From the NCBI RefSeq assembly GCF_900104815.1, contig NZ_FNTD01000004.1, positions 4,976,501-5,040,500 on the forward strand: a stretch of DNA of 64,000 bases. Reading direction: 5' to 3'. The position numbers and the translations under genes are program-made. This document shows, piece by piece, positions 33,856-41,742 of the stretch. Under the pieces are notes generated by a model. The model searched no databases and had not been told where the DNA came from. It saw only the letters and a program-made list of their open reading frames with translations. Every line of letters starts with the position of its first letter. Positions within the stretch are counted from its first letter, which is position 1. The stretch is from Streptomyces misionensis. GTDB taxonomy: Bacteria > Actinomycetota > Actinomycetes > Streptomycetales > Streptomycetaceae.

Positions 33856-35193
33856 ATGAGCCTGCGGGCACGCATCAGCACTCCGGAGGAGCACGGCAGC
33901 CGGGGCGAGGACGGGCACCTGGTCGCCGCCTACCGGGCCAAGCTGCTGGAGGAGATCGACCTCGCGGAGATGGGCTCGCTGGCCGCCGCCGACCGGCGCA
34001 GCCGGCTGGAGCGGGTGCTCGGCCACATCATCAGCCGCGAGGGACCGGTGCTGTCGACAGTCGAGCGCTCCCAGCTGATCCGGCGGGTGGTGGACGAGGC
34101 GCTGGGCCTCGGCATCCTCGAACCCCTGCTGGAGGACGCCTCGATCACCGAGATCATGGTCAACGGCCCCAACGCCGTCTTCGTGGAGCGGTCCGGCCGG
34201 GTGGAGCAGCTGCCGCTGCGGTTCGTCTCCACCGACCAGCTGATGCAGACCATCGAGCGGATCGTGTCGACCGTCAACCGCCGGGTGGACGAGTCGAATC
34301 CGATGGTCGACGCCCGGCTGCCGTCCGGCGAGCGCGTCAACGTCATCATCCCGCCGCTGTCGCTGACCGGTCCCGTCCTCACCATCCGCCGCTTCCCGCG
34401 CTCCTTCACCCTCCAGGAGCTGATCGGGCTGGGCTCGCTGGCCGAGCCGATGGTGTACCTGATGGCGGGGCTGGTGCGGGCGAAGTTCAACATCATCGTC
34501 TCCGGCGCGACCGGCACCGGCAAGACCACCCTCCTCAACGCCCTGTCCGGGCTCATCCCGCCGCACGAGCGCATCATCACCATCGAGGACTCCGCCGAAC
34601 TCCAGCTCCAGCAGAGCCATGTGGTCCGGCTGGAGTCCCGGCCGCCCAACGTCGAGGGCAAGGGCCAGGTCACCATCCGCGACCTGGTCCGCAACTCGCT
34701 GCGGATGCGGCCCGACCGGATCGTGGTCGGCGAGGTACGCGGCGGCGAGTCCCTCGACATGCTCCAGGCGATGTCCACCGGCCACGACGGCTCGCTGGCC
34801 ACCGTGCACGCCAACAGCGCCGAGGACGCCCTCACCCGGTTGCAGACCCTCGCCTCCATGTCCGACGTGGAGGTGCCCTTCGTCGCCCTGCACGACCAGA
34901 TCAACAGCGCGGTCGACGTGATCGTCCAGCTCACCCGGTTCGCCGACGGCGCCCGCCGCATCACCGAGATCGCACTGCTCGACAGCCACGGCGGGGAGCC
35001 GTACCGGCTGGCCACCGTCGCCCGCTTCGACGCCCGGCCGATGACCGCGGACGGCCGGGTGTACGGCGACTTCGCCTACTTCCCGCTGCCCCGCCGCACC
35101 GCCGACCGCCTCCACATGGCGAGCCAGCCCGTCCCCCAGGCCTTCGGCGTCGCCCGCACCGCCGACCAGCTCGCCACCCGAGAAGCCAGGTAG
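33856..35193 (+). CDS. tadA: TadA/CpaF secretion ATPase
   Basis: A 445-aa hexameric motor of the type II/IV secretion superfamily that powers Flp pilus assembly. The N-terminal domain includes LLEDASITEIMVNGPNAVFVER (about 91-112). Walker A is GATGTGKT at 217-224, the Asp box is in the ITIEDSAELQL segment, His boxes are in TGHDGSLATVHANSAEDALTRL, and Walker B-like sequence is RPDRIVVGEVRGGE. All catalytic motifs are intact and the length is normal. It is 8 bp before tadB. Confidence 0.95.
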   Translation: MSLRARISTPEEHGSRGEDGHLVAAYRAKLLEEIDLAEMGSLAAADRRSRLERVLGHIISREGPVLSTVERSQLIRRVVDEALGLGILEPLLEDASITEIMVNGPNAVFVERSGRVEQLPLRFVSTDQLMQTIERIVSTVNRRVDESNPMVDARLPSGERVNVIIPPLSLTGPVLTIRRFPRSFTLQELIGLGSLAEPMVYLMAGLVRAKFNIIVSGATGTGKTTLLNALSGLIPPHERIITIEDSAELQLQQSHVVRLESRPPNVEGKGQVTIRDLVRNSLRMRPDRIVVGEVRGGESLDMLQAMSTGHDGSLATVHANSAEDALTRLQTLASMSDVEVPFVALHDQINSAVDVIVQLTRFADGARRITEIALLDSHGGEPYRLATVARFDARPMTADGRVYGDFAYFPLPRRTADRLHMASQPVPQAFGVARTADQLATREAR

Positions 35194-35201
35194 GCCCCCA
35201 C

Positions 35202-36149
35202 ATGGAACTCCACACCCTCGTCCAGCTCACCCTCGGGGCGACGCTGCTGAGCTGCGTCCTCGCGGTGGCCGGCGTGCACAGCCACGCCCGGGGCCGGGCC
35301 CGGCGCGCCGCCCTCGTGGACCGCCTCTCGCATACCGGCCCGCCCCCCGCCGCCCCCGGCCGCAGGCGGTACTTCCGCGACCTCGACCGGCGGCTGCGCC
35401 GTACCCGCCCCGGCCGCAGGCTCGAACGGCGCCTGGCCACCACCGGACTGGACGTCACACCGGGCGAGTTCTTCGTCGCCATGCTGGTCACGGTCGCCGC
35501 GCTCTGGCTGATCGGGCAGGCCGCGCTCGCCCCCTTCTTCGGGCCGATCGCCGGGCTGCTGGGCGTGTGGGCGGCGGTGCAGTTCCTCAACTGGCAGCGG
35601 CAGCGCCGCATCGAGCGGTTCATCGGCCAGCTCCCCGAACTCGCCCGCATCCTGGCCAACGCCACCCAGGCCGGGCTCGCCCTGCGCACCGCGATCGGGA
35701 TGGCCGCCGAGGAACTGGAGGCCCCGGCCGGCGAGGAACTGGCCAAGGTCGCCGACCAGTTGTCCGTCGGACACTCCCTGGACGACGCCCTCGGCGAACT
35801 CGCCGACCGGCTGCCCTCGCGCGAGCTGGTCGTCCTCGTCACCACGCTGGTCCTCGCGAACCGGGCCGGCGGCCAGGTCGTCTCCGCCCTGCGCAACCTC
35901 ACCGAGACCCTGGAGGAACGCAAGGAGACCCGGCGCGAGATCCGCACCCAGCTGTCCCAGGTGACCATGACGTCGTACGCCGTGCCCGCGCTCGGCGTCG
36001 GCGCGCTGTTCCTGATGAACGGCGTCCGCGGCGGCGCCCTGGCCCGGATGACCGGCTCCCCGGCCGGCCAGATCTGCGTGCTGATCGCCTTCGCGCTGTA
36101 CGCCGTCGGATTCGTCCTCATCCGCCGGCTCAGCCGCATCGACGTCTGA
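35202..36149 (+). CDS. tadB: TadB-like inner-membrane platform protein
   Basis: A 315-aa protein with a T2SSF domain. An N-terminal helix (VQLTLGATLLSCVLAVAGV) and a central helical pair (EFFVAMLVTVAALWLIGQAAL) precede the cytosolic platform region (IERFIGQLPELARILANATQAGLALRTAIGMAAEEL). The C-terminal helices are YAVPALGVGALFLMN and ICVLIAFALYAVGFVLI. It works with TadC as the platform on which TadA acts. Confidence 0.9.
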   Translation: MELHTLVQLTLGATLLSCVLAVAGVHSHARGRARRAALVDRLSHTGPPPAAPGRRRYFRDLDRRLRRTRPGRRLERRLATTGLDVTPGEFFVAMLVTVAALWLIGQAALAPFFGPIAGLLGVWAAVQFLNWQRQRRIERFIGQLPELARILANATQAGLALRTAIGMAAEELEAPAGEELAKVADQLSVGHSLDDALGELADRLPSRELVVLVTTLVLANRAGGQVVSALRNLTETLEERKETRREIRTQLSQVTMTSYAVPALGVGALFLMNGVRGGALARMTGSPAGQICVLIAFALYAVGFVLIRRLSRIDV

Positions 36150-36160
36150 GGAGACACGCC

Positions 36161-37048
36161 ATGGCCCTGCTGCTCGCGCTGCTGGCGGGCGTCGCCGTCT
36201 GGGGGATCTTCACCGGCGTGCGCATGTACCGCGCCGACGCCAAGCTCCCCGGCGACCTCGCCATCGCCCTGGAGGTGGGCGCCACCCGCACCGGCGCCGT
36301 GGGCTCCGTCATCGACCGCATGGGCATGCGCTACGCCCCGCTGGTGCTGCGCCTGATGGGCCCCCGCCTGGTCGCCAGGTACCGGCGCCGGATCGACCTC
36401 GCGGGCAACCCCGGCGGCCTGACCATCGACCGCTACGCCGCCCGCCGCGCGGTCTACGGCGTCCTCGGCGGGGTCGGCTGCCTGGTGTTCCTGCTGCGCG
36501 GCCAGTGGTTCGTGGCCGTACTGCTGCTGCTCTTCGGCGCGTTCTGGACCGAGGTCGGCATCTGGTCGGCGATCCGGGTGCGCAAGGACGTCATCGAGCG
36601 GACCCTGCCCGACTTCCTGGACGTGCTGGCGGTCGTGGTCAGCGCCGGGCTCGGCTTCCGGCAGGCCCTGGACCGTGTCGCCTCCCGCTACGAGGGTCCC
36701 TGGGCCGACGAACTGCGCATCACCCTGCGCCAGATGGACCTCGGCATGAGCCGCCGCCAGGCCTTCGCGGAGCTGCGCCGGCGTAACGACTCCGAGCAGG
36801 TCGCCATGTTCGTCACCGCGCTCCAGCAGGGCGAGGAACTGGGTGCGCCGATCGTGGACACCCTCGTGTCGCTGGCCAAGGACATGCGCCGCACCGACGC
36901 GCAGAACGCCCGCCGCAAGGCCGCCCGCGCGGTGCCCAAGGCCACGCTGATGATCACCACGTTCATGGTCCCGGCGACGATGCTGCTGCTGGGCGCGGGA
37001 CTGCTGCTGGGTTCCGGGGTGGACTTCGGATCGCTCACGGGGAAGTGA
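36161..37048 (+). CDS. tadC: TadC-like inner-membrane platform protein
   Basis: A 295-aa partner of TadB with the same T2SSF fold. Membrane segments are LLALLAGVAVWGIFTGV (N-terminus), VLGGVGCLVFLLRGQWFVAVLLLLF (about 105-130) and ATLMITTFMVPATMLLLGAGLLL (C-terminus), with the platform signature IERTLPDFLDVLAVVVSAGLGFRQALDRVA. ATG 36161 is used, with GAGGAG 9 nt upstream. Its stop overlaps the next gene's GTG by 4 bp, so the histidine kinase is translationally coupled to the pilus genes. Confidence 0.9.
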   Translation: MALLLALLAGVAVWGIFTGVRMYRADAKLPGDLAIALEVGATRTGAVGSVIDRMGMRYAPLVLRLMGPRLVARYRRRIDLAGNPGGLTIDRYAARRAVYGVLGGVGCLVFLLRGQWFVAVLLLLFGAFWTEVGIWSAIRVRKDVIERTLPDFLDVLAVVVSAGLGFRQALDRVASRYEGPWADELRITLRQMDLGMSRRQAFAELRRRNDSEQVAMFVTALQQGEELGAPIVDTLVSLAKDMRRTDAQNARRKAARAVPKATLMITTFMVPATMLLLGAGLLLGSGVDFGSLTGK

Positions 37049-38382
37049 AGGGCGTGACGGCCGGGCGCGTCGAGCGGTTGAGGGGGGTGACGAGGAGGTG
37101 TGTCACGGGACTTCTGGGACCGGCGGGGCGGGCGGACGAGCCGCCGTCGGAGCGATTGCAGGTCCGGGCGTTGCAGGCGCTGTGCCGGCAGGTGTTCGGC
37201 TTCCGGCTGGCGATGATCGTGGTGGCGGCCCCCGCGGCCCTGCTGAACGCCGCGCCCGGCCTGGGCGTCCGGCTGGTCGGTGCGGCCGTGATCGTCACCT
37301 TCATGGTGTCCTACGTCCTCTTCCGCGACTGGGAGCGCTTCGGCCCCCTGCTGCTGCGCCACCCCGGCCTGCTGGCCGCCGACACCCTCTTCGGCTCCCT
37401 CCTGCTGGTCTCGGCGGGCCCGGACACCACCCTCGCCTACGTCGGCGTCTGCACCCCGCTGCTGGCCGGCCTGCTCTACAGCTGGCGCGGGGCGGCCTGC
37501 TTCGCCTCCCTCCAGGCGCTGATCCTGTTCGTCGTCCACCTCACCCTGAAGGCCGGCCGCGGCGCCTCCGTGGCCGAGGCCCTGCTGCTGCCCGGCCTGT
37601 GCGTCGTCGCCGGTGCCATGGGCTCGACCCTGCGCAAACTGATGCTCCGCTTCGGTGCCGCCACCGAGGCGCTGACGGCGGTACGGGCGCGGCTCGCGGC
37701 GGCGGAGGCGGTGAGCGCCGAACGGGCCCGCCTCGCCCGGGAGATGCACGACTCCTTGGCCAAGACCCTGTACGGGGTCGCGCTCGCCGCCGACGGCCTC
37801 GCGGCCACCGCCTCGGCCGCCGACCCCGACCCGGACCGGCTGCGGGAACAGGCCGAACTGGTCTCCCGTTCGGCCCGCCGGGCGGCGGCGGAGTCCCGGG
37901 AACTGCTGACGGACCTGCGCCGCGAACCGGCCGGCTCGGCCCCGCCCTTCTGGTCGGAACTGGCGGGCGTGGTGAGCGACTTCGCCGCCCGTACGACCCT
38001 CAAGGTGACCTGCGCCTGCCCGGACCCCCCGGCCACCCTGCCCCCGCTGTCCGCCGACCGCTCCCGCGCCCTGCTGTCCATCGCCACGGAGGCCCTGGAG
38101 AACGCCCAGCGGCACGCGGAGGCGACCCAGGTGGACGTGCGGGTCGCCGTCGACGGCGGGTTGCTGTGCCTGACCGTCCACGACGACGGCCGCGGCCTCC
38201 CGCCCGGCACCACGCTCGAACACCTGCGTTCCTCCGGCCACTTCGGCCTGCTCGGCATGGTCGAACGGGCCGCCCAGGCGGGCGCCCGCATCCGTGTCGG
38301 CCGCGGCACCCACACCCGGGGCACGGAGGTACGCGTCGAACTCCCCCTGCCCGCCGCCCCGCCCCTGAAGGCCAGCCCCTGA
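37045..38382 (+). CDS. NarL-type sensor histidine kinase in the Tad locus
   Basis: A 445-aa kinase. Five or six N-terminal membrane helices (about 53-195) form a membrane-embedded sensor with hardly any extracellular loop. The HisKA_3 box has phospho-acceptor H235 in RLAREMHDSLAKTLYGVALAADGL. The HATPase_c domain carries the N box EALENAQRHAEATQV, G1 HDDGRGLPPG and G2 FGLLGMVERA. All motifs are intact. GTG 37045 overlaps the tadC stop. The cognate regulator follows by 13 bp. The signal is unknown; membrane or envelope state is plausible. Confidence 0.9.
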   Translation: MKGVTAGRVERLRGVTRRCVTGLLGPAGRADEPPSERLQVRALQALCRQVFGFRLAMIVVAAPAALLNAAPGLGVRLVGAAVIVTFMVSYVLFRDWERFGPLLLRHPGLLAADTLFGSLLLVSAGPDTTLAYVGVCTPLLAGLLYSWRGAACFASLQALILFVVHLTLKAGRGASVAEALLLPGLCVVAGAMGSTLRKLMLRFGAATEALTAVRARLAAAEAVSAERARLAREMHDSLAKTLYGVALAADGLAATASAADPDPDRLREQAELVSRSARRAAAESRELLTDLRREPAGSAPPFWSELAGVVSDFAARTTLKVTCACPDPPATLPPLSADRSRALLSIATEALENAQRHAEATQVDVRVAVDGGLLCLTVHDDGRGLPPGTTLEHLRSSGHFGLLGMVERAAQAGARIRVGRGTHTRGTEVRVELPLPAAPPLKASP

Positions 38383-38395
38383 AAGGAGGCACACC

Positions 38396-39130
38396 ATGCG
38401 CCGGCACGTGTTCCCGCCACCGGCCCGGCTGCGGCTGCTGGTGGCCGACGACAACCCCGTGGTCCGCGCGGGCCTGACCGCGCTGCTCGCGGACCGCGCG
38501 GACACCACCGTGGTGGCGGAGGCGGTGGACGGCCGCGAGGCGTACGAGGCCGCGCTGCGGCACCGCCCGGACGTCGTCCTCCTCGACGTCCGCATGCCCG
38601 GGGTCGACGGCCTGGCGGCTCTGCCGCACCTGCTGCGCCTCGCGCCCGTCATGATGCTCACCTACAGCCATGACTCGCGGACGGTGCGGGAGGCGCTGCG
38701 CCTGGGGGCGGGGGGATACCTGGTGCACGGCGAGTTCACCACCGAGCAGCTGGTACGGGCCGTACGGGACGTCCACGAGGGCAGGCCGCACGTCACGCCG
38801 GGGGCCGCCAGGGCGTTACTCGACGAACTGCGGGGGAGTGCACCTGCACACACGGAACCTCAACTCCCCGCAATCGACGTCCAAAATACACTCCCTCCTC
38901 CTTCACAATTGCAATCCACTATGGGACAGTCGTCCCGGTCACGGTTCCGGCTGAGTGTCAGGGAGGCGGAGATCATGGACCTCATCGCGTCCGGCATGAC
39001 CAACCAGCAGATCGCCGCCGCCTGCTTCATCAGCGAGAAGACGGTCAAGAACCACATCAACCGCATCTTCGCCAAGCTCCAGGCCACGACCAGATCCCAG
39101 GCCGCCGCGAAATGGCTGGGGGTGGCCTGA
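38396..39130 (+). CDS. NarL/LuxR-type response regulator with TTA codon
   Basis: A 244-aa regulator. The receiver domain (about 12-125) has acidic pocket D18/D19 and phospho-acceptor D64 (VVLLDVRMPGVDG). The LuxR-type helix-turn-helix is about 180-240 (LSVREAEIMDLIASGMTNQQ, then EKTVKNHINRIFAKL). The linker is unusually long and encoded by A/T-rich DNA (about 38840-38930). A TTA codon at 38816-38818 (codon 141, ARALLDEL) makes translation depend on the bldA leucyl-tRNA. AAGGAGG lies upstream of ATG 38396. Likely target: the pilus promoters. Confidence 0.92.
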   Translation: MRRHVFPPPARLRLLVADDNPVVRAGLTALLADRADTTVVAEAVDGREAYEAALRHRPDVVLLDVRMPGVDGLAALPHLLRLAPVMMLTYSHDSRTVREALRLGAGGYLVHGEFTTEQLVRAVRDVHEGRPHVTPGAARALLDELRGSAPAHTEPQLPAIDVQNTLPPPSQLQSTMGQSSRSRFRLSVREAEIMDLIASGMTNQQIAAACFISEKTVKNHINRIFAKLQATTRSQAAAKWLGVA

Positions 39131-39163
39131 GATGCCCGCCCGCGCCGACGCCGACGCCGCGCG

Positions 39164-39185
39164 CTGGGCCCACGGTTGGGCCCAG
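39164..39185 (+). terminator. Hairpin between response regulator and flp gene
   Basis: CTGGGCCCA (39164-39172) pairs perfectly with TGGGCCCAG (39177-39185) around CGGT, in the 125-bp gap between the response regulator and flp. With no U-tract it may attenuate, stabilise or process the transcript rather than fully end it, setting pilin level apart from the machine genes. Confidence 0.45.
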
Positions 39186-39255
39186 GGACCCTCGGCCCGC
39201 CGGCCCACCCCGCCGTACGGTGCCGGGATCGGAGGCGAAGCTGGAGGGGACAACC

Positions 39256-39453
39256 GTGAGCAGATGGTTCAACACCACCGTGACGTATCTGATGACCCGC
39301 GCCGCCCGCGGCGACAGGGGGCAGACGGCGGTGGAGTACCTCGGCATCATCGCGGTGGTCGTGGCGATCGTGCTGGCGATCACCGGGACGAGCATCGGGC
39401 AGACGATCTACGACGCGATCACCTCGAAGATCTCCGAGGTCACCGGCGGCTGA
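39256..39453 (+). CDS. Flp-type major pilin
   Basis: A 65-aa prepilin from GTG 39256, with GGAGGGG 6 nt upstream. The type IV-like N-terminus is SRWFNTTVTYLMTRAARGDR, then GQTAVEYLGIIAVVVAIVLAI. The Gly before Q is the expected cleavage site, followed by the E-Y pair of Flp pilins and the hydrophobic helix. The C-terminal stub (TSIGQTIYDAITSKISEVTGG) is short, as in Flp pilins. Small size, own ribosome site and the preceding hairpin fit a highly expressed subunit. No prepilin peptidase gene is in the window. Confidence 0.85.
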   Translation: MSRWFNTTVTYLMTRAARGDRGQTAVEYLGIIAVVVAIVLAITGTSIGQTIYDAITSKISEVTGG

Positions 39454-40043
39454 CCCGGCCGGGCCGGGACGCAGGGCAGGCCTTCCCCATCTATCTCACG
39501 GTGGTGGCGGGCCTGCTCTTTCTCGCGTTCGCCTACCTCGCGGTCGGCCAGGCCGCGGTGAACCGGGGCGGCGCCCAGACGGCCGCCGACGCCTCGGCGC
39601 TCGCGGCGGCCCAGGACGTGCGGGACCAACTCGCGGGCCAGTGGCTGAAGGTGCTGCGGGACCCGGCGAAGTGGCAGGACGTCTTCGACGGCCGGACGCC
39701 GGTCCTCGGCGACCCCTGCGCCCGGGCCGGGGAACTCGCGGCCCGCAACGACGCCCGGCTGACCGCGTGCTCCCCGCCGGGCCCGCTGGAGTACCGGACC
39801 GAGGTGCGCACGGACAAGTCCGTCGGCCGCTCGGTCGTGCCCGGGACCGAGAAGTTCAGGTCGACCGCCTCCGCCACCGCCGAGATCGAACCGCTGTGCA
39901 CCTTCGAGCTCCCGGCCGAGGGCGCCGCCAAGGCTCCGCTGCCCCGGCTCACCTGCAAGGACAGGGTGTGGGACCTCGAACCGGACGATCCGTCGGGACT
40001 CCCCGGGCCCGACGACCTCTTCGACGTCCATCTGGCCGACTGA
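39450..40043 (+). CDS. TadG-like pilus protein, apparently started by CTG
   Basis: A 197-aa protein with an N-terminal membrane helix (AGQAFPIYLTVVAGLLFLAFAYLAVGQAAVNRGGAQTAADAAA-like, helix about 11-33) and the TadG/TadE pattern GGAQTAADASALAAAQD. The extracytoplasmic part has cysteines (GDPCARAG; LTACSPPG; PLCTFEL; LTCKD). No ATG, GTG or TTG lies between the flp gene and the membrane helix in this frame. The CTG at 39450 overlapping the flp stop as CTGA is the best start, implying coupled translation. Related genes usually begin with GTG at this spot. Confidence 0.75.
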   Translation: MTRPGRDAGQAFPIYLTVVAGLLFLAFAYLAVGQAAVNRGGAQTAADASALAAAQDVRDQLAGQWLKVLRDPAKWQDVFDGRTPVLGDPCARAGELAARNDARLTACSPPGPLEYRTEVRTDKSVGRSVVPGTEKFRSTASATAEIEPLCTFELPAEGAAKAPLPRLTCKDRVWDLEPDDPSGLPGPDDLFDVHLAD

Positions 40044-40073
40044 CAAGCGAACGACGAGCGACGAAGGAAGCGG

Positions 40074-40652
40074 ATGATGAGCATGCGGTTCACCGCGAGA
40101 GCCCGCAGAGGGACGGCCGTACTGGCCGTCGTGGCCGCTCTGGCCGTCGGCGCGGCCGGCTGCGGCGGCGGTGGCGACGACGGCAAGCGGCCGGACCACT
40201 CGGCATCCGCCTCCACGACGACCGGGTCGGACCCCGGCACCCAGGAGGGCCGGTCGGACCAGCCGCTGGCCGAACTGCGGGGCTCCGACGGGCTCGGCCT
40301 CCAGATCACTTCCGCGCAGCGGGACTCCGGCGGATTCGTCACCGTCGACGGCACCCTGAAGAACGACGGCTCCCAGAGCGTCGTCATCCCCTCCGCGCTG
40401 AGCGGCAACGAGACCGAGATCGTCAAGAACGGCCGGTCACTGGGCGGGGCCACCCTGGTCGACCCGAAGGGCAAGAAGCGGTACTACGTGCTGCGGGACA
40501 CCGAGGGCCGGCCGCTGACCACCACCGGCTTCTCGACCCTGCGGGCCGGTGACACCCTCGCCGTCTTCATGCAGTTCCCGGCGCCACCCGTGGACGAGGT
40601 GGAGTTCCAGCTGCCCACCTTCTCCTCCGCCACCCTCCACATCTCCGGTTGA
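40074..40652 (+). CDS. Lipoprotein of the Tad locus
   Basis: A 192-aa (or 189-aa from ATG 40083) secreted lipoprotein. The signal peptide ends in the lipobox AVGAAGC (Cys near residue 30), then a Ser/Thr-rich linker and a beta-sandwich domain (LGLQITSAQRDSGGFVTVDGTLKNDGSQSVVIP ... LRAGDTLAVFMQF) resembling DUF4352-like immunoglobulin folds. It follows the TadG-like gene by 30 bp and precedes the OmpA-domain gene by 9 bp. Possibly an envelope anchor or chaperone for the pilus; inferred from position. Confidence 0.78.
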   Translation: MMSMRFTARARRGTAVLAVVAALAVGAAGCGGGGDDGKRPDHSASASTTTGSDPGTQEGRSDQPLAELRGSDGLGLQITSAQRDSGGFVTVDGTLKNDGSQSVVIPSALSGNETEIVKNGRSLGGATLVDPKGKKRYYVLRDTEGRPLTTTGFSTLRAGDTLAVFMQFPAPPVDEVEFQLPTFSSATLHISG

Positions 40653-40661
40653 GGGGCCGCC

Positions 40662-41285
40662 GTGACCACCCGACCCCGTCTCGCGCTCGTCCTCGCGGCC
40701 GCGGCCCTCCTGCTCGGCGCGGTGCCCCCTTCCGCGCAGGCCACCGGCACGGACCCCACCGAGCCCCCCGACACCGCGCCGTCGGCCGCCGCCCCGGTGA
40801 GGATCGACCCCCACGACCCGGACCTGAAGCTCCCGGAGGGCGCCACGCTGGCCACGCCCAAGGTGCTGGACATCAAGTCGGTGGTGGAGGACCAGAGCGG
40901 GGACGAACGCCGTGAGGACACCAACGCGGACGTCACCTTCGCCCTCCAGGCCGAAGTCCTCTTCGGCAAGGACAGCTCGTCGCTCGGCGCCGACGCCAAG
41001 GCCCGCATCGCCGCGATCGCCGACGAGATCCGCAGAGAGCACGCCACCCAGGTCCGCGTCTTCGGCTTCACCGACGACCTCGGCTCCTCGGCCCACGGCA
41101 TCCTGCTCTCCCGGCAGCGCGCCAACACCGTCCAGTCGGTCCTCGCCCAGGACCTCGGCAGCCCCGACATCACCTTCGAGGTCCGCGGCTACGGCGAGCA
41201 GTACCCGATCGCCGACAACTCCACGGAGGAGGGCCGCCGCAAGAACCGCCGGGTGGAGGTGTCCTTCCCGCGCACCGCGCGGTGA
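40662..41285 (+). CDS. Secreted OmpA-domain protein of the Tad locus
   Basis: A 207-aa exported protein. Signal peptide is residues 1-27 (LALVLAAAALLLGAVPPSAQA). After a Pro/Thr linker comes an OmpA-like domain (about 90-205): ALQAEVLFGKDSSSLGADAK, VRVFGFTDDLGSSAHGILLSRQRANTVQSVLA, VRGYGEQYPIADNSTEEGRRKNRRVEVSF, with the Asp and Arg positions that bind diaminopimelate of peptidoglycan. In a monoderm this implies wall attachment. It ends the pilus run. GTG 40662. Confidence 0.87.
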   Translation: MTTRPRLALVLAAAALLLGAVPPSAQATGTDPTEPPDTAPSAAAPVRIDPHDPDLKLPEGATLATPKVLDIKSVVEDQSGDERREDTNADVTFALQAEVLFGKDSSSLGADAKARIAAIADEIRREHATQVRVFGFTDDLGSSAHGILLSRQRANTVQSVLAQDLGSPDITFEVRGYGEQYPIADNSTEEGRRKNRRVEVSFPRTAR

Positions 41286-41290
41286 GCGCG

Positions 41291-41668
41291 TCACCCGTTC
41301 GCCGTCAGCTCCACCCGCACCCCGGCCCGCACACCCCACCCCGCCATCGCGCCCGCCTCCGCCTCCAGCACGTGCCGGGCGCGCGGGCGGGGCAGGCCCA
41401 GGCGACCGGGGCGCATGGTGCGGACCGACAGGACGGTCAGGCGGCGGTCGAGGTAGGCGACGTCGATGGGGATGCGCATGCCGAAGGTGTGCACCGAGTT
41501 CGCCGGGGACAGCAGCATGGCGCCGTCGAGGGAGGTGCGGCCCAGCAGGCCCCGGGTGCGGGCGCGGTAGGAGGCGGCGATCTCCAGCGGGACGGTCGTA
41601 CCCCGGGCACCGGTCCCGCCGGGCACGCCCAGCGTGCCCCGGCCGTCCCGCCAGCGTCGTCGTGCCAT
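41291..41668 (-). CDS. DUF192 family protein
   Basis: A 125-aa protein from ATG 41668 with GGAGG 4 nt upstream. The DUF192 core is VPLEIAASYRARTRGLLGRTSLDGAMLL, HTFGMRIPIDVAYLDRRLTVLSV and MRPGRLGLPRPRARHVLEAEAGAMAGWGV. Members are small barrel-like proteins of unknown role. There is no clear signal peptide. It is convergent with the OmpA gene, only 5 bp apart. Confidence 0.8.
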   Translation of the reverse strand: MARRRWRDGRGTLGVPGGTGARGTTVPLEIAASYRARTRGLLGRTSLDGAMLLSPANSVHTFGMRIPIDVAYLDRRLTVLSVRTMRPGRLGLPRPRARHVLEAEAGAMAGWGVRAGVRVELTANG

Positions 41669-41742
41669 GTTTCCTCCGCGGTCAACGAGCGTGCCCCGTA
41701 AAGCGTTTGTCCCCACACGTTCTCCCCGCTAGGAAGACCTTC

